A stretch of 64,000 nucleotides of DNA from Actinomadura sp. K4S16 (GTDB taxonomy: Bacteria > Actinomycetota > Actinomycetes > Streptosporangiales > Streptosporangiaceae): NCBI RefSeq assembly GCF_008327685.1, contig NZ_BDDE01000014.1, positions 496,001-560,000 of the forward strand, read 5' to 3'. How positions within the stretch are numbered: the first letter of the stretch is position 1; each line of letters opens with the position of its first letter. The position numbers and the translations under genes are program-made. Below the pieces are notes generated by a model. That model did not search any database. It was not told the DNA's origin and was given only the letters and a program-made list of their open reading frames with translations. Below, piece after piece: positions 53,555-62,420 of this stretch.

Positions 53555-54763
53555 GTGACGGCAGCGAAGACAGCACACGAGCACCGGGTCACCAGCGAGG
53601 TCGGACGGCTGCGGACGGTGCTGCTGCACCGCCCCGGCGCGGAGCTCAAGCGGCTGACCCCGCGCAACAGCGACAAGCTCCTGTTCGACGCGATCCCGTG
53701 GGCGGGCCGGGCGCAGGAGGAGCACGACGCGTTCGCCGAGGCGCTGCGGTCACGCGGCGTCGAGGTCCTGTACGTGACGGAGCTGCTCCAGGACGCCCTG
53801 GAGTACGAGGCCGCGCGGGACCAGGCGATCGCGGACGCCATCGTCGACCTGCGCCTCGGCGACCAGCTCCGCCGCGTCGTCGAGGACCACCTGCGCGGCC
53901 TCCACCCGGAGAACCTCGCGCACACGCTGATCGCCGGGCTCGCGCACGAGGAGCTGAAGGCCGGGCACGGCCTCGTCTACCGGCTGATGGACGAGCAGGA
54001 CTTCATCGTCGACCCGCTGCCGGGCCTGCTGTTCACCCGCGACAACAGCACCTGGATCGGCGACCGCGTGGCGGTGACGAGCCTCGCGATGGAGGCGCGC
54101 CGGCGCGAGTCGGCCCTCACCGGCCTGATCTACGCGCACCACCCGAGGTTCGCCGGCGTGGAGCCGGTGTACACCCCCTCCCTTGAGCATCTGGAGGGCG
54201 GGGACGTCCTGCTCCTGCGGCCGGGCGTGATCGCGGTCGGCACCGGCGAGCGGACGACCCCGGCGGGCGTCGAGCGCCTGGCCCGCCAGGTGATCGGGGC
54301 CGGGCTCGCCCACACCGTGCTGGCCGTGCCGATCGCGCAGGAGCGCGCGACCATGCACCTCGACACCGTCTGCACGATGGTCGACGTCGACACCGTCGTG
54401 ATGTACCCGCCGGTGGCGCACTCGCTGACCGCCTACACGGTGACGCTGGCCGACGGGGACCTGCGCGTCGCCGAGCCGCGCCCGTTCCTCCAGGCCGCGG
54501 CCGACGCGATGGGCCTGGACCACCTCAAGGTGATCGACACCGGGCTCGACCCGGTCACCGCCGAGCGCGAGCAGTGGGACGACGGGAACAACACGCTCGC
54601 CGTGGCCCCGCGCCTGTGCGTCGCCTACGAGCGCAACATCGAGACCAACGCGCAGCTGGAGGCTTCGGGGATCGAGGTCATCCGGATCAGCGGCAGCGAG
54701 CTGGGGACGGGGCGCGGCGGCCCTCGCTGCATGTCCTGCCCGATCCTGCGCGAGGAGATCTGA
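53555..54763 (+). CDS. arcA: Arginine deiminase
   Basis: A 402-residue guanidino-modifying enzyme that hydrolyses L-arginine to citrulline and ammonia. Diagnostic segments are EVGRLRTVLLHRPGAELKRL, DFIVDPLPGLLFTRDNSTWI, EHLEGGDVLLLRPGVIAVGT, ATMHLDTVCTMVDVDTVVMY and the catalytic cysteine in GGPRCMSCPILRE near the C-terminus. No other arc genes (arcB, arcC, arcD) are adjacent, so it may act in arginine catabolism or acid/nitrogen stress alone. GTG 53555 is directly after GGAGG and a TAGACT -10-like element at 53542-53547, so the mRNA may be leaderless. Confidence 0.96.
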   Translation: MTAAKTAHEHRVTSEVGRLRTVLLHRPGAELKRLTPRNSDKLLFDAIPWAGRAQEEHDAFAEALRSRGVEVLYVTELLQDALEYEAARDQAIADAIVDLRLGDQLRRVVEDHLRGLHPENLAHTLIAGLAHEELKAGHGLVYRLMDEQDFIVDPLPGLLFTRDNSTWIGDRVAVTSLAMEARRRESALTGLIYAHHPRFAGVEPVYTPSLEHLEGGDVLLLRPGVIAVGTGERTTPAGVERLARQVIGAGLAHTVLAVPIAQERATMHLDTVCTMVDVDTVVMYPPVAHSLTAYTVTLADGDLRVAEPRPFLQAAADAMGLDHLKVIDTGLDPVTAEREQWDDGNNTLAVAPRLCVAYERNIETNAQLEASGIEVIRISGSELGTGRGGPRCMSCPILREEI

Positions 54764-54864
54764 GCTCCGGACGGCCGGAGGCATCCGGGCATCCGGGGTC
54801 GACGGGGTCGGGCGGCGGGCGCGAGAACGGCACCGCGATGCCCTGCGAAGTGGGGGTTTAGCGC

Positions 54865-54907
54865 CCTTCCCGGCGCCGGGGGCTCAAGGCGCGCGGCGCC
54901 GGGAAGG
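54865..54907 (+). terminator. Terminator hairpin after arcA
   Basis: CCTTCCCGGCGCCG at 54865-54878 and CGGCGCCGGGAAGG at 54894-54907 form a perfect 14-bp stem with a 15-nt loop, about 100 nt after the arcA stop. A second inverted repeat (AACGCCCG facing CGGGCGTT, with ATGTCG/CGACAT inside) follows near 54914-54957, possibly terminating the convergent RsbW-like gene. Confidence 0.65.
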
Positions 54908-55005
54908 ACCGACAACGCCCGCGATGTCGACGGGGGCACGACATCGCCCGGGCGTTGCAGAGGACCATACAAGGTCGGGCGGGGTTCCTTCCAGGCAGGG
55001 TCGCT

Positions 55006-55626
55006 CTATGCCGGATATGCCCGGCTCGGAGCCACTTCACTCCTGGTTCCGTTACAAAGGTCCTCTCCGGGCTCGTCCAGCAGGTCCGGAAAGGCGGACA
55101 AATCCGGGGCGACGGCGTGCATCCCGGCGGGGGCGGCCATCCGCTCGTCGCCGGGCGTCCTGGGCGCCCTCAGGACGGCCCAGACCGTCGTGGTGCCGTC
55201 TTCGTGGCGCACCCCCCAGCCCTCGGACAGGGCCTCGACGATGCCGAGCCCCCTGCCGCCGAGCGAGGAGAGCGTGCCCGGACCGCGGCGCGGCTCGGTC
55301 ATCGCGCCGCCGTCGCTGACCTCGAGTTCGAGGAGGTCGCCGCGGCACAGCCAGCACACCTTCACCTGGCCGGACGGGAGCGGCCGTGCGTGCCGCAGGG
55401 CATTGCTGAGCAGCTCGCTGATGATGACGCTGGCGTCGTCGACGATCGAGTCGTAGACGCCCGAGTCGGCCAGCTCAGAGCTGAGGCGCCTGCGGGCGAC
55501 CGCGACGCTGGACGGTGCGTGTGGCAGCAGTACGACGCTCGACGCCCTCACCTCCCCGATGCTCCGCTCTCTCGGACGAGTCCCGTCATCGCTCTTCCGG
55601 TACGACCGAAATGCCCTGATGGCCAT
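55006..55626 (-). CDS. RsbW-like serine/threonine kinase (anti-sigma type ATPase)
   Basis: A 206-residue GHKL ATPase of the HATPase_c_2 type common in actinomycetes. The ATP-binding elements are SIVDDASVIISELLSNALRH with Asn-box, LELEVSDGGAMTEPRRGPGT and GGRGLGIVEALSEGWGVRHE, followed by GTTTVWAVL. The N-terminal ~28 residues (RSYRKSDDGTRPRERSIGEV) and C-terminal ~35 residues are not part of the domain. Such proteins regulate sigma factors by binding or phosphorylating STAS antagonists, like the STAS protein at 42.4 kb, though the two are unlinked. ATG 55626 is one possible start; a GTG at VRASSVVLLP would remove the extension. Confidence 0.85.
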   Translation of the reverse strand: MAIRAFRSYRKSDDGTRPRERSIGEVRASSVVLLPHAPSSVAVARRRLSSELADSGVYDSIVDDASVIISELLSNALRHARPLPSGQVKVCWLCRGDLLELEVSDGGAMTEPRRGPGTLSSLGGRGLGIVEALSEGWGVRHEDGTTTVWAVLRAPRTPGDERMAAPAGMHAVAPDLSAFPDLLDEPGEDLCNGTRSEVAPSRAYPA

Positions 55627-55921
55627 GGCCGGAAACCCGAACGGTTCAGTTCACCACCTGCACAACGAGTCATCGGCCGTCCGGTCACGGTGATCACCCC
55701 CGGATCGGAATCTCGTCCCCAAACGGCGACCAACCAAGGACCTATCCAGCCAACGGCGGATTTACTCCTCGCACACGCGTTTCGTCCATCACACCCCGCT
55801 GCCGCCGCACTTCTCCGCACCAACCCAGCCTGCCCGCCGCCGGGACCGCCGAAAGCCCTGGTCACGCCCGTCTCACCGGGCCACCAGGGACGGACTGTCC
55901 GCGCGGTAAGCCGGCGCCGGA

Positions 55922-57934
55922 TCAGCCGGCCGAGCGCAGCACGAGCCGCATGCACGTGCCCTCGCCCGCCCGCGCGCCACCTGCGGGTCCGCGCCCCTCG
56001 CTCACGGCCAGTAGCCGAGTGGTTCGTTCCATATCGGCCGGTTCTGCCGCCATCGTCCCGTTAAGCGACTTTTGAACGGACTCTATGTGAGATGTCTCAC
56101 GTCCCGCGGGATGGGCGGAGATCGTGCCGCCCTGCGCCTCGGTCAGCCGTTTCACGATGTACAGGCCGAGCCCGATCCCGCCGAACCGGCGGCGGTCCCC
56201 GGCGTCCCCCTGGACGAACCGCTCGAAGATCCGCTCATGGTCGCCGAGCGGGATGCCGATGCCCTCGTCGGAGACCGTGACGACGATGTCGGGGCCCTCG
56301 CAGCGGGCCCGGACGCGCACCGTCCCGCCGTCCGGGGAGTACTTGAACGCGTTCTCCAGCAGCTGGCCGAGGACGATGTCGGTGGCCATCGCGTCCCCGC
56401 GGCACGGCGGCAGCTCCGGGTCGATGTCCAGCTCCACCCGGTGCAGCGGCGACAGCGAGCGGAACCCGGCGACCACGCCCTCCAGGACGCGGACGAGGTC
56501 GAACGACTCGATCGCCACGGCCAGCTCGTCGGCGCCGGCGCGGGAGCCGAGCAGCAGGTGCTCGACGAGCCGGCCGAGCGACTGGGCGCGCTCGGCGATG
56601 GTGGCGACGGCGGCGCGCCGGTCGGTGTCGGTCAGCTCGTCCCACCGGTTGACCAGCGTGGAGGCGAACCCCTGCACGACCGTGATCGGGGTCCGCAGCT
56701 CGTGGCTGGTCGTGGCGAGGAACAGGTCCTTGGCCTCCTCCAGCGCCTTGGCCTCCGAGACGTCGCGGAAGTCGACGACCAGCTCGCCGGTCTCCTCGAT
56801 CTCGGCGGCCAGCACGTTCAGCCACCTCCCCGACTCCAGGCGGAACGTGAGCATCTCGCCGAGCGCGGGCATGTCGAACGGCAGCGGGCGGCCGAGCGCG
56901 TCCTCCGGCGGGATGCCGGTGAGGGTGTGCGCGGCGTGGTTCCAGTGCCGGACGACGAGGTCGTGGTCGAGCACGGCGATGCCGTCGGCGCTGGAGTCGA
57001 TGACGGCGCGCTCGTGCGCCCGCTGCCGGACGACCTCCGCGTAGGCGACGGCGTTGCCGACCGCGACCCCGGCATGCCCGGCGAGCAGCTCCAGCAGCTC
57101 CAGCTCGGTGTGCCCGACCTTGCGCCCGGAGAACAGCGCGTACAGCGCGCCGTACGGCCGGTTTTGCAGGTACGACAGGCCGAGCGCGATCGTGTGCAGG
57201 CCGGGCAGCTCCGACCAGATCAGGTCGCCGAGGCGCCGCTCCCCCGTCGCGAGCTTGACGGTCTTGCCCGACCGCAGCAGCTCCCCGACCAGGCTCGGCC
57301 GCAGCTCGGCCGACCTGCCGCGCATCCGCTCCGGCAGCCCGGACATGCTGACCAGCCGCAGCCGCTCGCCCTCGATCTTGACGAACCCGCCGGCGTCGGC
57401 GCCGGTCAGCTCGATGAGCGCGGCGGTGATCCGGTCGAGCACCACGGCGAGGTCGAGTTCGGCGCCGAGGTCGGCGACGATGTCGTTCAGCCGCCTTACG
57501 AGCCGGGCCCGCTCGGTCATGCGGTGCTGGAGGATCTCGTCGTCCTCGACCGGGTGGTACACCCCGACCCAGCCGAGCAGCGTGCCGTTCGGGTCCTTCA
57601 GCAGGCTCGTGTCGATGCGCACGTCGATGAGCCGGCCGTCGCGGTGGAAGCGGCGGGTCGCGATCGAGATCTGCCCGCCGTCGGCCTCGCCCTCGCCGCC
57701 GCGCCGGGTGAGGAGCCGCTCCTGGACGGCGTTGTGCTCGGCCTTCAGCTCGTCCGGGACGATGGGCGGGACGCGGCCGATCACCTCGGCGGCCGTCCAG
57801 CCGAACATGCGCTCGGCCGCCGGGTTCCACACGGTGACCCGGTGCCGCTGGTCCACGGCCACGATCGCGTCCGCGGCGCTCTCGATGACGGCCCGCGCGA
57901 TCGGATCGTGCACGTGCTGATACACGTCTGTCAT
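55922..57934 (-). CDS. PAS-GAF-PAS sensor histidine kinase with an insertion in the ATPase domain
   Basis: A 670-residue cytoplasmic kinase. An N-terminal PAS (AVIESAADAIVAVDQRHRVT, residues ~15-130), a GAF domain (~150-295; LAVVLDRITAALIELTGADA, GHAGVAVGNAVAYAEVVRQR), a second PAS (~305-395), and HisKA with His411 in TTSHELRTPITVVQGFASTL are followed by N-box GQLLENAFKYSPDGGTVRVR, G1 VSDEGIGIPLGDHERIFERF and G2 GIGLGLYIVKRLTEAQGGTI. Between the last two strands of the ATPase domain (GGTISAHPAG and GEGTCMRLVL) are ~45 extra residues (612-656) of unusual composition. No response regulator gene adjoins. Downstream gap to the RsbW-like gene is 295 nt. Confidence 0.85.
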   Translation of the reverse strand: MTDVYQHVHDPIARAVIESAADAIVAVDQRHRVTVWNPAAERMFGWTAAEVIGRVPPIVPDELKAEHNAVQERLLTRRGGEGEADGGQISIATRRFHRDGRLIDVRIDTSLLKDPNGTLLGWVGVYHPVEDDEILQHRMTERARLVRRLNDIVADLGAELDLAVVLDRITAALIELTGADAGGFVKIEGERLRLVSMSGLPERMRGRSAELRPSLVGELLRSGKTVKLATGERRLGDLIWSELPGLHTIALGLSYLQNRPYGALYALFSGRKVGHTELELLELLAGHAGVAVGNAVAYAEVVRQRAHERAVIDSSADGIAVLDHDLVVRHWNHAAHTLTGIPPEDALGRPLPFDMPALGEMLTFRLESGRWLNVLAAEIEETGELVVDFRDVSEAKALEEAKDLFLATTSHELRTPITVVQGFASTLVNRWDELTDTDRRAAVATIAERAQSLGRLVEHLLLGSRAGADELAVAIESFDLVRVLEGVVAGFRSLSPLHRVELDIDPELPPCRGDAMATDIVLGQLLENAFKYSPDGGTVRVRARCEGPDIVVTVSDEGIGIPLGDHERIFERFVQGDAGDRRRFGGIGLGLYIVKRLTEAQGGTISAHPAGRETSHIESVQKSLNGTMAAEPADMERTTRLLAVSEGRGPAGGARAGEGTCMRLVLRSAG

Positions 57935-57998
57935 CGTGCCACCGCACTCCGGCGTACCGCCGGGCAACTTGCGTCGGAACTTGCTGCCGACCCAAACC

Positions 57999-59348
57999 TT
58001 ACCGTTTGGTAAGCCTGCCGATGAGCAGGGCCGCGACCCCTGCCACCAGGAACGACAGCAGCGAGGCGCTCATCCAGGTCTGCGGCGTGAAGTGCAGCGC
58101 GTCCCGGACACCGGACCAAAGCTCGGTCCAGCGGGCCACGGTGCCGGGGTTCACGAGCTGGTACACGACGAACCCCGCCGCCCATGCGGCGATCATGCCC
58201 CAGCGGGACGGCGCCGTCCGCGAGACGTCCCAGCCGGCGCGGTCCCGGCCGCGGCCGAGGAAGAAGTCGGCCGCCAGGACGCCGAGCATCGGCACGAACA
58301 CCGAGCCGATCAGCGAGAGGAAGCCCGCGTAGTCGCCGATGTCCAGGACCAGCGCGAGCACGGTGATGAGGATGCCGAGCCCGACGCTCAGCACCCGGCG
58401 GTCGGCCCGGGGGAACAGGTTCTGGATCGACACCGCCGTGGAGTAGGTGTCGGCGAACGACTGGTCGGCCTCCCGCAGCACGAACACCGCGAAGAACACC
58501 ACGCCCAGCGAGGCGCCCAGGAACGGGTCGAAGATCTTGCCCGAGTCGCCCGCGACCAGTGCGAGCGCGAGCAGGCCGAGGACGTAGGCGACGATCTGCG
58601 TGACGGAGTAGCCGACGGCCGCGGCGCCGAACGCCCCGCGCTCGGTGCGCGCGTGCCGGGTGTAGTCGGCGGCGACCGGCACCCAGGAGATCGACACTGC
58701 CAGCGCGGCGTCCGCGCCGACCCAGAACCCGCCCCACGAGCCCTGGTTCAGGTCGGGCAGCGGCTCCCGGACCAGCCGGACGTAGAAGTAGACGAGCGCG
58801 ATCGCCACCGCGACGGTCACGTAGCGGCGCAGCAGCCGCACCGAGCCGAGCGGCCACACCGTCAGCACGGTCGTGATCGCGCCCGCCGCGACGACGTAGC
58901 CCCAGCGGGGGACGCCGTCCCACAGCTCGCGGGCCGCGTCGGCGATGACGATCAGCTCGAACGTGCCCCAGCCGACGAGCTGGGCGATGTTGAGGACGGT
59001 CGGCGCGTACGACAGCCGCGCGCCGAACAGGCCGCGCAGCAGCACCATCGCGGGCTGGCCGGTGCGCGCGCCGGGGACGGCGGCGAGGCCGAGCATCAGC
59101 CCGCCGAGTGCCGTTCCCACGGCCATCGCGACGATGCCCGCCATGATCGAGATGGTGGGCCGGCCGGCGGCGTCCGGCGCGAGGACGGTGTAGGCGCCGG
59201 AGAAGGCCAGGAGGCTGACGCCGAGGTTCCCCCAGAAGGCGCTCTGGTCCCAGAATCCGAGGACCTTGGGGGCGGGCTCGTCGAGGGTGAACGGGACCTC
59301 GTCGCGGACGCGCTCGTCCTGAGGGCGCTTTTCGACGTCGGACGTCAC
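57999..59348 (-). CDS. cytX: CytX-like thiamine-precursor (HMP) transporter
   Basis: A 449-residue nucleobase-cation symporter-1 protein with about 12 membrane helices; FTLDEPAPKVLGFWDQSAFW and LLAFSGAYTVL at the start and LGAVPGARTGQPAMV-type region (LAAVPGARTGQPAMVLLRGL) in helix 3 are typical of CytX. CytX imports hydroxymethylpyrimidine for thiamine synthesis; the TPP riboswitch directly upstream makes that assignment strong, because purine/cytosine permeases lack it. Start GTG 59348 has GGGAG at a proper distance, whereas GTG 59357 would place it too close; both lie downstream of the riboswitch's last helix. Confidence 0.9.
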   Translation of the reverse strand: MTSDVEKRPQDERVRDEVPFTLDEPAPKVLGFWDQSAFWGNLGVSLLAFSGAYTVLAPDAAGRPTISIMAGIVAMAVGTALGGLMLGLAAVPGARTGQPAMVLLRGLFGARLSYAPTVLNIAQLVGWGTFELIVIADAARELWDGVPRWGYVVAAGAITTVLTVWPLGSVRLLRRYVTVAVAIALVYFYVRLVREPLPDLNQGSWGGFWVGADAALAVSISWVPVAADYTRHARTERGAFGAAAVGYSVTQIVAYVLGLLALALVAGDSGKIFDPFLGASLGVVFFAVFVLREADQSFADTYSTAVSIQNLFPRADRRVLSVGLGILITVLALVLDIGDYAGFLSLIGSVFVPMLGVLAADFFLGRGRDRAGWDVSRTAPSRWGMIAAWAAGFVVYQLVNPGTVARWTELWSGVRDALHFTPQTWMSASLLSFLVAGVAALLIGRLTKR

Positions 59349-59355
59349 GGGACAC

Positions 59356-59449
59356 ACTCCCTACGCCGGCATTACCCGGACAGGTTCATGCGGTCGGCGA
59401 CGCCTTGGAGGCCGCCCTCTCAGCCCGGCTGTGGCCCGAGCTCCCGCGG
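59356..59449 (-). promoter_or_regulatory. TPP (THI) riboswitch before cytX
   Basis: On the minus strand, CTGAGAG (59417-59423) and ACCTGTCCGGGTAATGCC followed by GGCGTAGGGA (59358-59385) are the conserved TPP aptamer elements, preceded by GGGAGC and followed by the translation start. The aptamer's 3' end carries the GGGAG Shine-Dalgarno of cytX, so TPP binding probably blocks translation. Confidence 0.93.
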
Positions 59450-59532
59450 TTATCGGTCAGGCCCGATCGTACAACCGCCCGTCACGCCCCAAAAGGGGGC
59501 ATCCGGGTCAGATCACTCGACGGCCGGTCAGA

Positions 59533-59868
59533 TCACGCGACGAAGGGCGGGCCGTCCCCGGTCCCCTCCATCGGGCGGCCGGCCCGGGCCCACCCGTGCA
59601 TGCCGTCGCCGACGTTGCGCGCCAGCCAGCCCGCCTGGTTCAGCGCGACCGTCACCTGCGCGGACCGCGCCCCGGACCGGCAGATCACATAGACCTCCCG
59701 GTCACGCGGGATCTCCCCGGCGCGGTCGCCGAGCCGGCTCATGGGGATGTGGACCGCCTCGGGCGCGTGGCCCGCCTCCCACTCGTCCTGTTCGCGGACG
59801 TCCAGCAGGTAGCCGTCCTGCGGGACCTCCGCGGCGACCACGGCCGGCACGTCTTCCCCGAAATTCAT
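59533..59868 (-). CDS. Rhodanese-like domain protein
   Basis: A 111-residue single rhodanese domain. YLLDVREQDEWEAGHAPEAV (residues 23-42) and HIPMSRLGDRAGEIPRDREV are the CDC25-like strands, and the active-site loop is VYVICRSGARSAQVTVALNQ with Cys in CRSGARS, followed by GMHGWARAGRPM. It should transfer sulfur or reduce persulfides in the cytosol. ATG 59868 is chosen because it follows a GGGGGTG segment; ATG 59880 in frame is an alternative. It is divergent from the lipoprotein gene by 47 nt. Confidence 0.88.
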   Translation of the reverse strand: MNFGEDVPAVVAAEVPQDGYLLDVREQDEWEAGHAPEAVHIPMSRLGDRAGEIPRDREVYVICRSGARSAQVTVALNQAGWLARNVGDGMHGWARAGRPMEGTGDGPPFVA

Positions 59869-59915
59869 CACACCCCCCATGGAACCGCGCGAAGCCCCCC
59901 TGCGTCGAATCACGC

Positions 59916-60377
59916 ATGCGGTATCGGACGCTCCTTTTCGCAGCGCCCGGGCTGGCCTTGCTCCTGTCCATGGCCGCCTGCGGCGACGAACAGGCAAACG
60001 GAAACCCCGCCGGAGCGCCTTCGGGCACGACGTCCGTGCAGCCGTCCGGCTCACCGGCGGACACACTCACCGTGCAGGTCAAGGCCTCCAAGGAGGCGCC
60101 CGCCAAGACCTGGCGACTGACCTGCGGCCCGCCCGGCGGCGACCATCCCCAGGCGGCCGGCGCCTGCGCGGCCCTCACCAAGGTCAAGGATCCCTTCAAA
60201 CCCGTCCCCAAGGACCAGATGTGCACCAAGATCTACGGCGGTCCGGAGATCGCCACGGTCAAGGGCACCTGGGAGGGGAAGCAGGTCGACACCACGTTCA
60301 CCCGCGATGACGGCTGCCAGCTGCACCGCTGGAGCCAGATCGGCCCGGTCTTCGGGAACGTCCCAAAGGTCCGCTGA
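59916..60377 (+). CDS. Subtilisin inhibitor (SSI)-like lipoprotein
   Basis: A 153-residue exported protein. The signal peptide ends in the lipobox LSMAAC at about residues 17-22, followed by a Ser/Gly/Pro linker, then the SSI-like domain: KTWRLTCGPPGGDHPQAAGA, CAALTKVKDPFKPVPKDQMC, TKIYGGPEIATVKGTWEGKQ, VDTTFTRDDGCQLHRWSQIG. Four cysteines match the two disulfides of Streptomyces subtilisin inhibitors. The reactive-site region (between DQMCTKIYGG) differs in sequence. It would be membrane-anchored, inhibiting secreted serine proteases. ATG 59916 selected; upstream Met-less frame excluded. Confidence 0.9.
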   Translation: MRYRTLLFAAPGLALLLSMAACGDEQANGNPAGAPSGTTSVQPSGSPADTLTVQVKASKEAPAKTWRLTCGPPGGDHPQAAGACAALTKVKDPFKPVPKDQMCTKIYGGPEIATVKGTWEGKQVDTTFTRDDGCQLHRWSQIGPVFGNVPKVR

Positions 60378-60426
60378 ACCCGGCGGACGAGCCATCCCCG
60401 TTCCGGCTCCGTCCGCGACCCACTGA

Positions 60427-60456
60427 GTCAGGCCCCGGCGCCCGCCGGGGCCTGAC
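60427..60456. terminator. Terminator between convergent SSI-like and LURP-one genes
   Basis: GTCAGGCCCCGGC at 60427-60439 and GCCGGGGCCTGAC at 60444-60456 form a perfect 13-bp stem with a 4-nt loop between two convergent genes. Confidence 0.75.
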
Positions 60457-60501
60457 GCGTCTCAGTTCCCGCCCCCGCCCCCGCCCGCCGGAGCGGCGGG
60501 G

Positions 60502-61362
60502 TCAGAGCAGGCCGCCGATGCTGCGGTTCTGGGAGACGGCTGTGTCGAACGCGAGGGGGCACGCCAGCACGAGCGTGCGCATCGGCTCCTGCAACTGGAC
60601 GTGCATGCGCAGGACGTACCGGTCGGCCCCGGTGAACATCTGGGACAGGAACTCGCCCATCCCGGCGAAGCCGCGCTGGATCCGGGCGATCTCCTGCTGC
60701 CGCCAGTCGGTGATCCGGCCGCCCAGCAGTTCGTAGTAGCCGAGCTGCCGCTCGTGCGGGTCGAGGATCTCCCAGCCGCGCATCGCCCGCTTGCGCAGGT
60801 GCCCGATCAGCCCGCCCTGCGGGGTCAGCACCTGCATCATGGGCGTGCCCATGAACCCGTACGGCTTGTAGAAGAGGAAGTACGGCATGCCGTCGGGCCG
60901 GAGGATCGACAGCTTCCGCTCTGCCTTGGTCTGGCTGCCCTGGCTCATCACGCGCAGGGCCTTCTTCGCGCCGCTCACGCCCTCTTCCCGGACGTACGCC
61001 GCGGGCTGCCCCTGCGGGCTCCAGATCGTGTAGTTCGCCTCGGTCGAGAAGAACTGCGCCGGCTGGTCGTAGACGAGGATCGGCGATCCGTACAGGTCGG
61101 CGGGCTGCTGCGGCGGCCGCTGGTGGTGGACCTGGGGGTGCTGGGGCACGGGATAGCCGGCGTGCTGCGGCGCCGGGTAGCCGCCCTGCTGCTGCGGCGG
61201 GTAGCCGGGGGCCTGCGGCGGATATCCGTAGCCGGGAGGCGGGGCGGCAGGCGCGTACGGAGGAGCGGGCGCGCCGCCGGGCGGAGGCGCGCCGTAGGGC
61301 GGCGGCGGAGCGCCGCGACCAGGGCCGCCGGGCGGGGCTGGTGGGGGCGGGGGGTATCCCAT
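60502..61362 (-). CDS. LURP-one/scramblase-like protein with Pro-rich N-terminus
   Basis: A 286-residue protein. Residues 1-88 are Pro/Gly/Gln/Tyr-rich and disordered (PGYGYPPQAPGYPPQQQGGY). The C-terminal ~190 residues form a tubby/LURP-one-like beta-barrel: GSPILVYDQPAQFFSTEANY, TIWSPQGQPAAYVREEGVSG, MPYFLFYKPYGFMGTPMMQV, LTPQGGLIGHLRKRAMRGWE, LDPHERQLGYYELLGGRITD and ADRYVLRMHVQLQEPMRTLV. Bacterial members are called phospholipid scramblase-related; activity untested. It ends near the shared terminator; ATG 61362 follows GCGGGGG-type sequence. Confidence 0.85.
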   Translation of the reverse strand: MGYPPPPPAPPGGPGRGAPPPPYGAPPPGGAPAPPYAPAAPPPGYGYPPQAPGYPPQQQGGYPAPQHAGYPVPQHPQVHHQRPPQQPADLYGSPILVYDQPAQFFSTEANYTIWSPQGQPAAYVREEGVSGAKKALRVMSQGSQTKAERKLSILRPDGMPYFLFYKPYGFMGTPMMQVLTPQGGLIGHLRKRAMRGWEILDPHERQLGYYELLGGRITDWRQQEIARIQRGFAGMGEFLSQMFTGADRYVLRMHVQLQEPMRTLVLACPLAFDTAVSQNRSIGGLL

Positions 61363-61448
61363 GGCGGCTCCTGAGAAGGCGATCACCGCGGTCGACGCGC
61401 GACACGATACGCCCGGACCGCCGGGCCCACAGCCGGATTCGCCCGGTC

Positions 61449-62312
61449 CTACTTGAGGAGGCGGGACATGCGGCGGTCGGCGAGCGGTTTGCCGCCCGTC
61501 TGGCAGGTGGGGCAGTACTGGAGCGCCGAGTCGGCGAACGACACCTCGCGGACCGTGTCCCCGCACACCGGGCACTTCTGGCCGGCGCGCCCGTGCACCC
61601 GCAGGCCGGTCTTCTTCTCGCCCTTGAGGTCCTGCGCCTCCAGGCCGCGCGAGCGCTCCACCGCGTCCCGCAGCGTGGTGACGATCGCCTCGTGCAGGAC
61701 GGCGACGTCCTCCTCGGTCAGCGAAGAGGCGATCTTGAACGGGGACATCCGGGCGGCGTGCAGCACCTCGTCGGAGTAGGCGTTGCCGATGCCCGCGATC
61801 ACCTTCTGGTCGCGCAGCAGCCCCTTGATCTGCGTGCGCTTGCCGTGGACGATCTCGCCCAGCGCCGCGGGGGTGAACGCGTCGTCCAGCGGGTCGGGGC
61901 CGAGGGAGGCCACGCCGGGCACGTCCTTCGGGTCGCGGACGACGTAGACGGCGAGCCCCTTCTTGGTGCCCGCCTCGGTGAGGTCGAAGCCCGAGCCGTC
62001 GTCCAGGTGCACGCGCAGGGCGAGCGGGTTCTTGCCTCCGGGCCGGACGGGCTTGGCCGGGATCTCGTCGCGCCACCGGAGCCAGCCCGCGCGGGCGAGG
62101 TGGACGACGAGGTGCAGCCCGTCGACGTCCAGGTCGAGGAACTTGCCGTGCCGGGCCGCGCCGGTGACGGTCAGCCCGCCGAGCGCGGTCACCGGCGGGT
62201 CGTAGGTCTTCAGCGCGGAGACGGCGAGAACATCGACGCGGGCGACGGCGTGGCCGACCGCGCGCTCCCGCAGGAAGCCCGCCAGCGCCTCCACCTCAGG
62301 TAGCTCAGGCAT
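61449..62312 (-). CDS. Fpg/Nei family DNA glycosylase
   Basis: A 287-residue DNA repair enzyme removing oxidised bases. MPELPEVEALAGFLRERAVG gives the catalytic Pro2 (Schiff base) and Glu3. The helix-two-turn-helix is KGLLRDQKVIAGIGNAYSDE, and the C-terminal zinc finger is KCPVCGDTVREVSFADSALQ followed by YCPTCQTGGKPLADRRMSRL (two CxxC pairs about 16 apart). The length is close to Nei-type enzymes. ATG 62312 is confirmed because Pro2 must follow the start. Position between LURP-one-like gene and copper genes gives no further clue. Confidence 0.95.
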   Translation of the reverse strand: MPELPEVEALAGFLRERAVGHAVARVDVLAVSALKTYDPPVTALGGLTVTGAARHGKFLDLDVDGLHLVVHLARAGWLRWRDEIPAKPVRPGGKNPLALRVHLDDGSGFDLTEAGTKKGLAVYVVRDPKDVPGVASLGPDPLDDAFTPAALGEIVHGKRTQIKGLLRDQKVIAGIGNAYSDEVLHAARMSPFKIASSLTEEDVAVLHEAIVTTLRDAVERSRGLEAQDLKGEKKTGLRVHGRAGQKCPVCGDTVREVSFADSALQYCPTCQTGGKPLADRRMSRLLK

Positions 62313-62420
62313 GGCTTCAGTATCCGCGACGAGCAGCGCCGCCGGAACGTTCGTCCACAGCCCTGTGGACACCTGTGGAAAACCCTGGGGGCGATGTGAC
62401 CCGGATCTCGGAATCGCTGA

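Noticed and set aside
55627..55921. Gene in the gap between the RsbW-like gene and the PAS-GAF kinase
   Set aside because: Frames there lack a ribosome-binding site and good codon bias; the more AT-rich sequence fits a promoter region for the RsbW-like gene.
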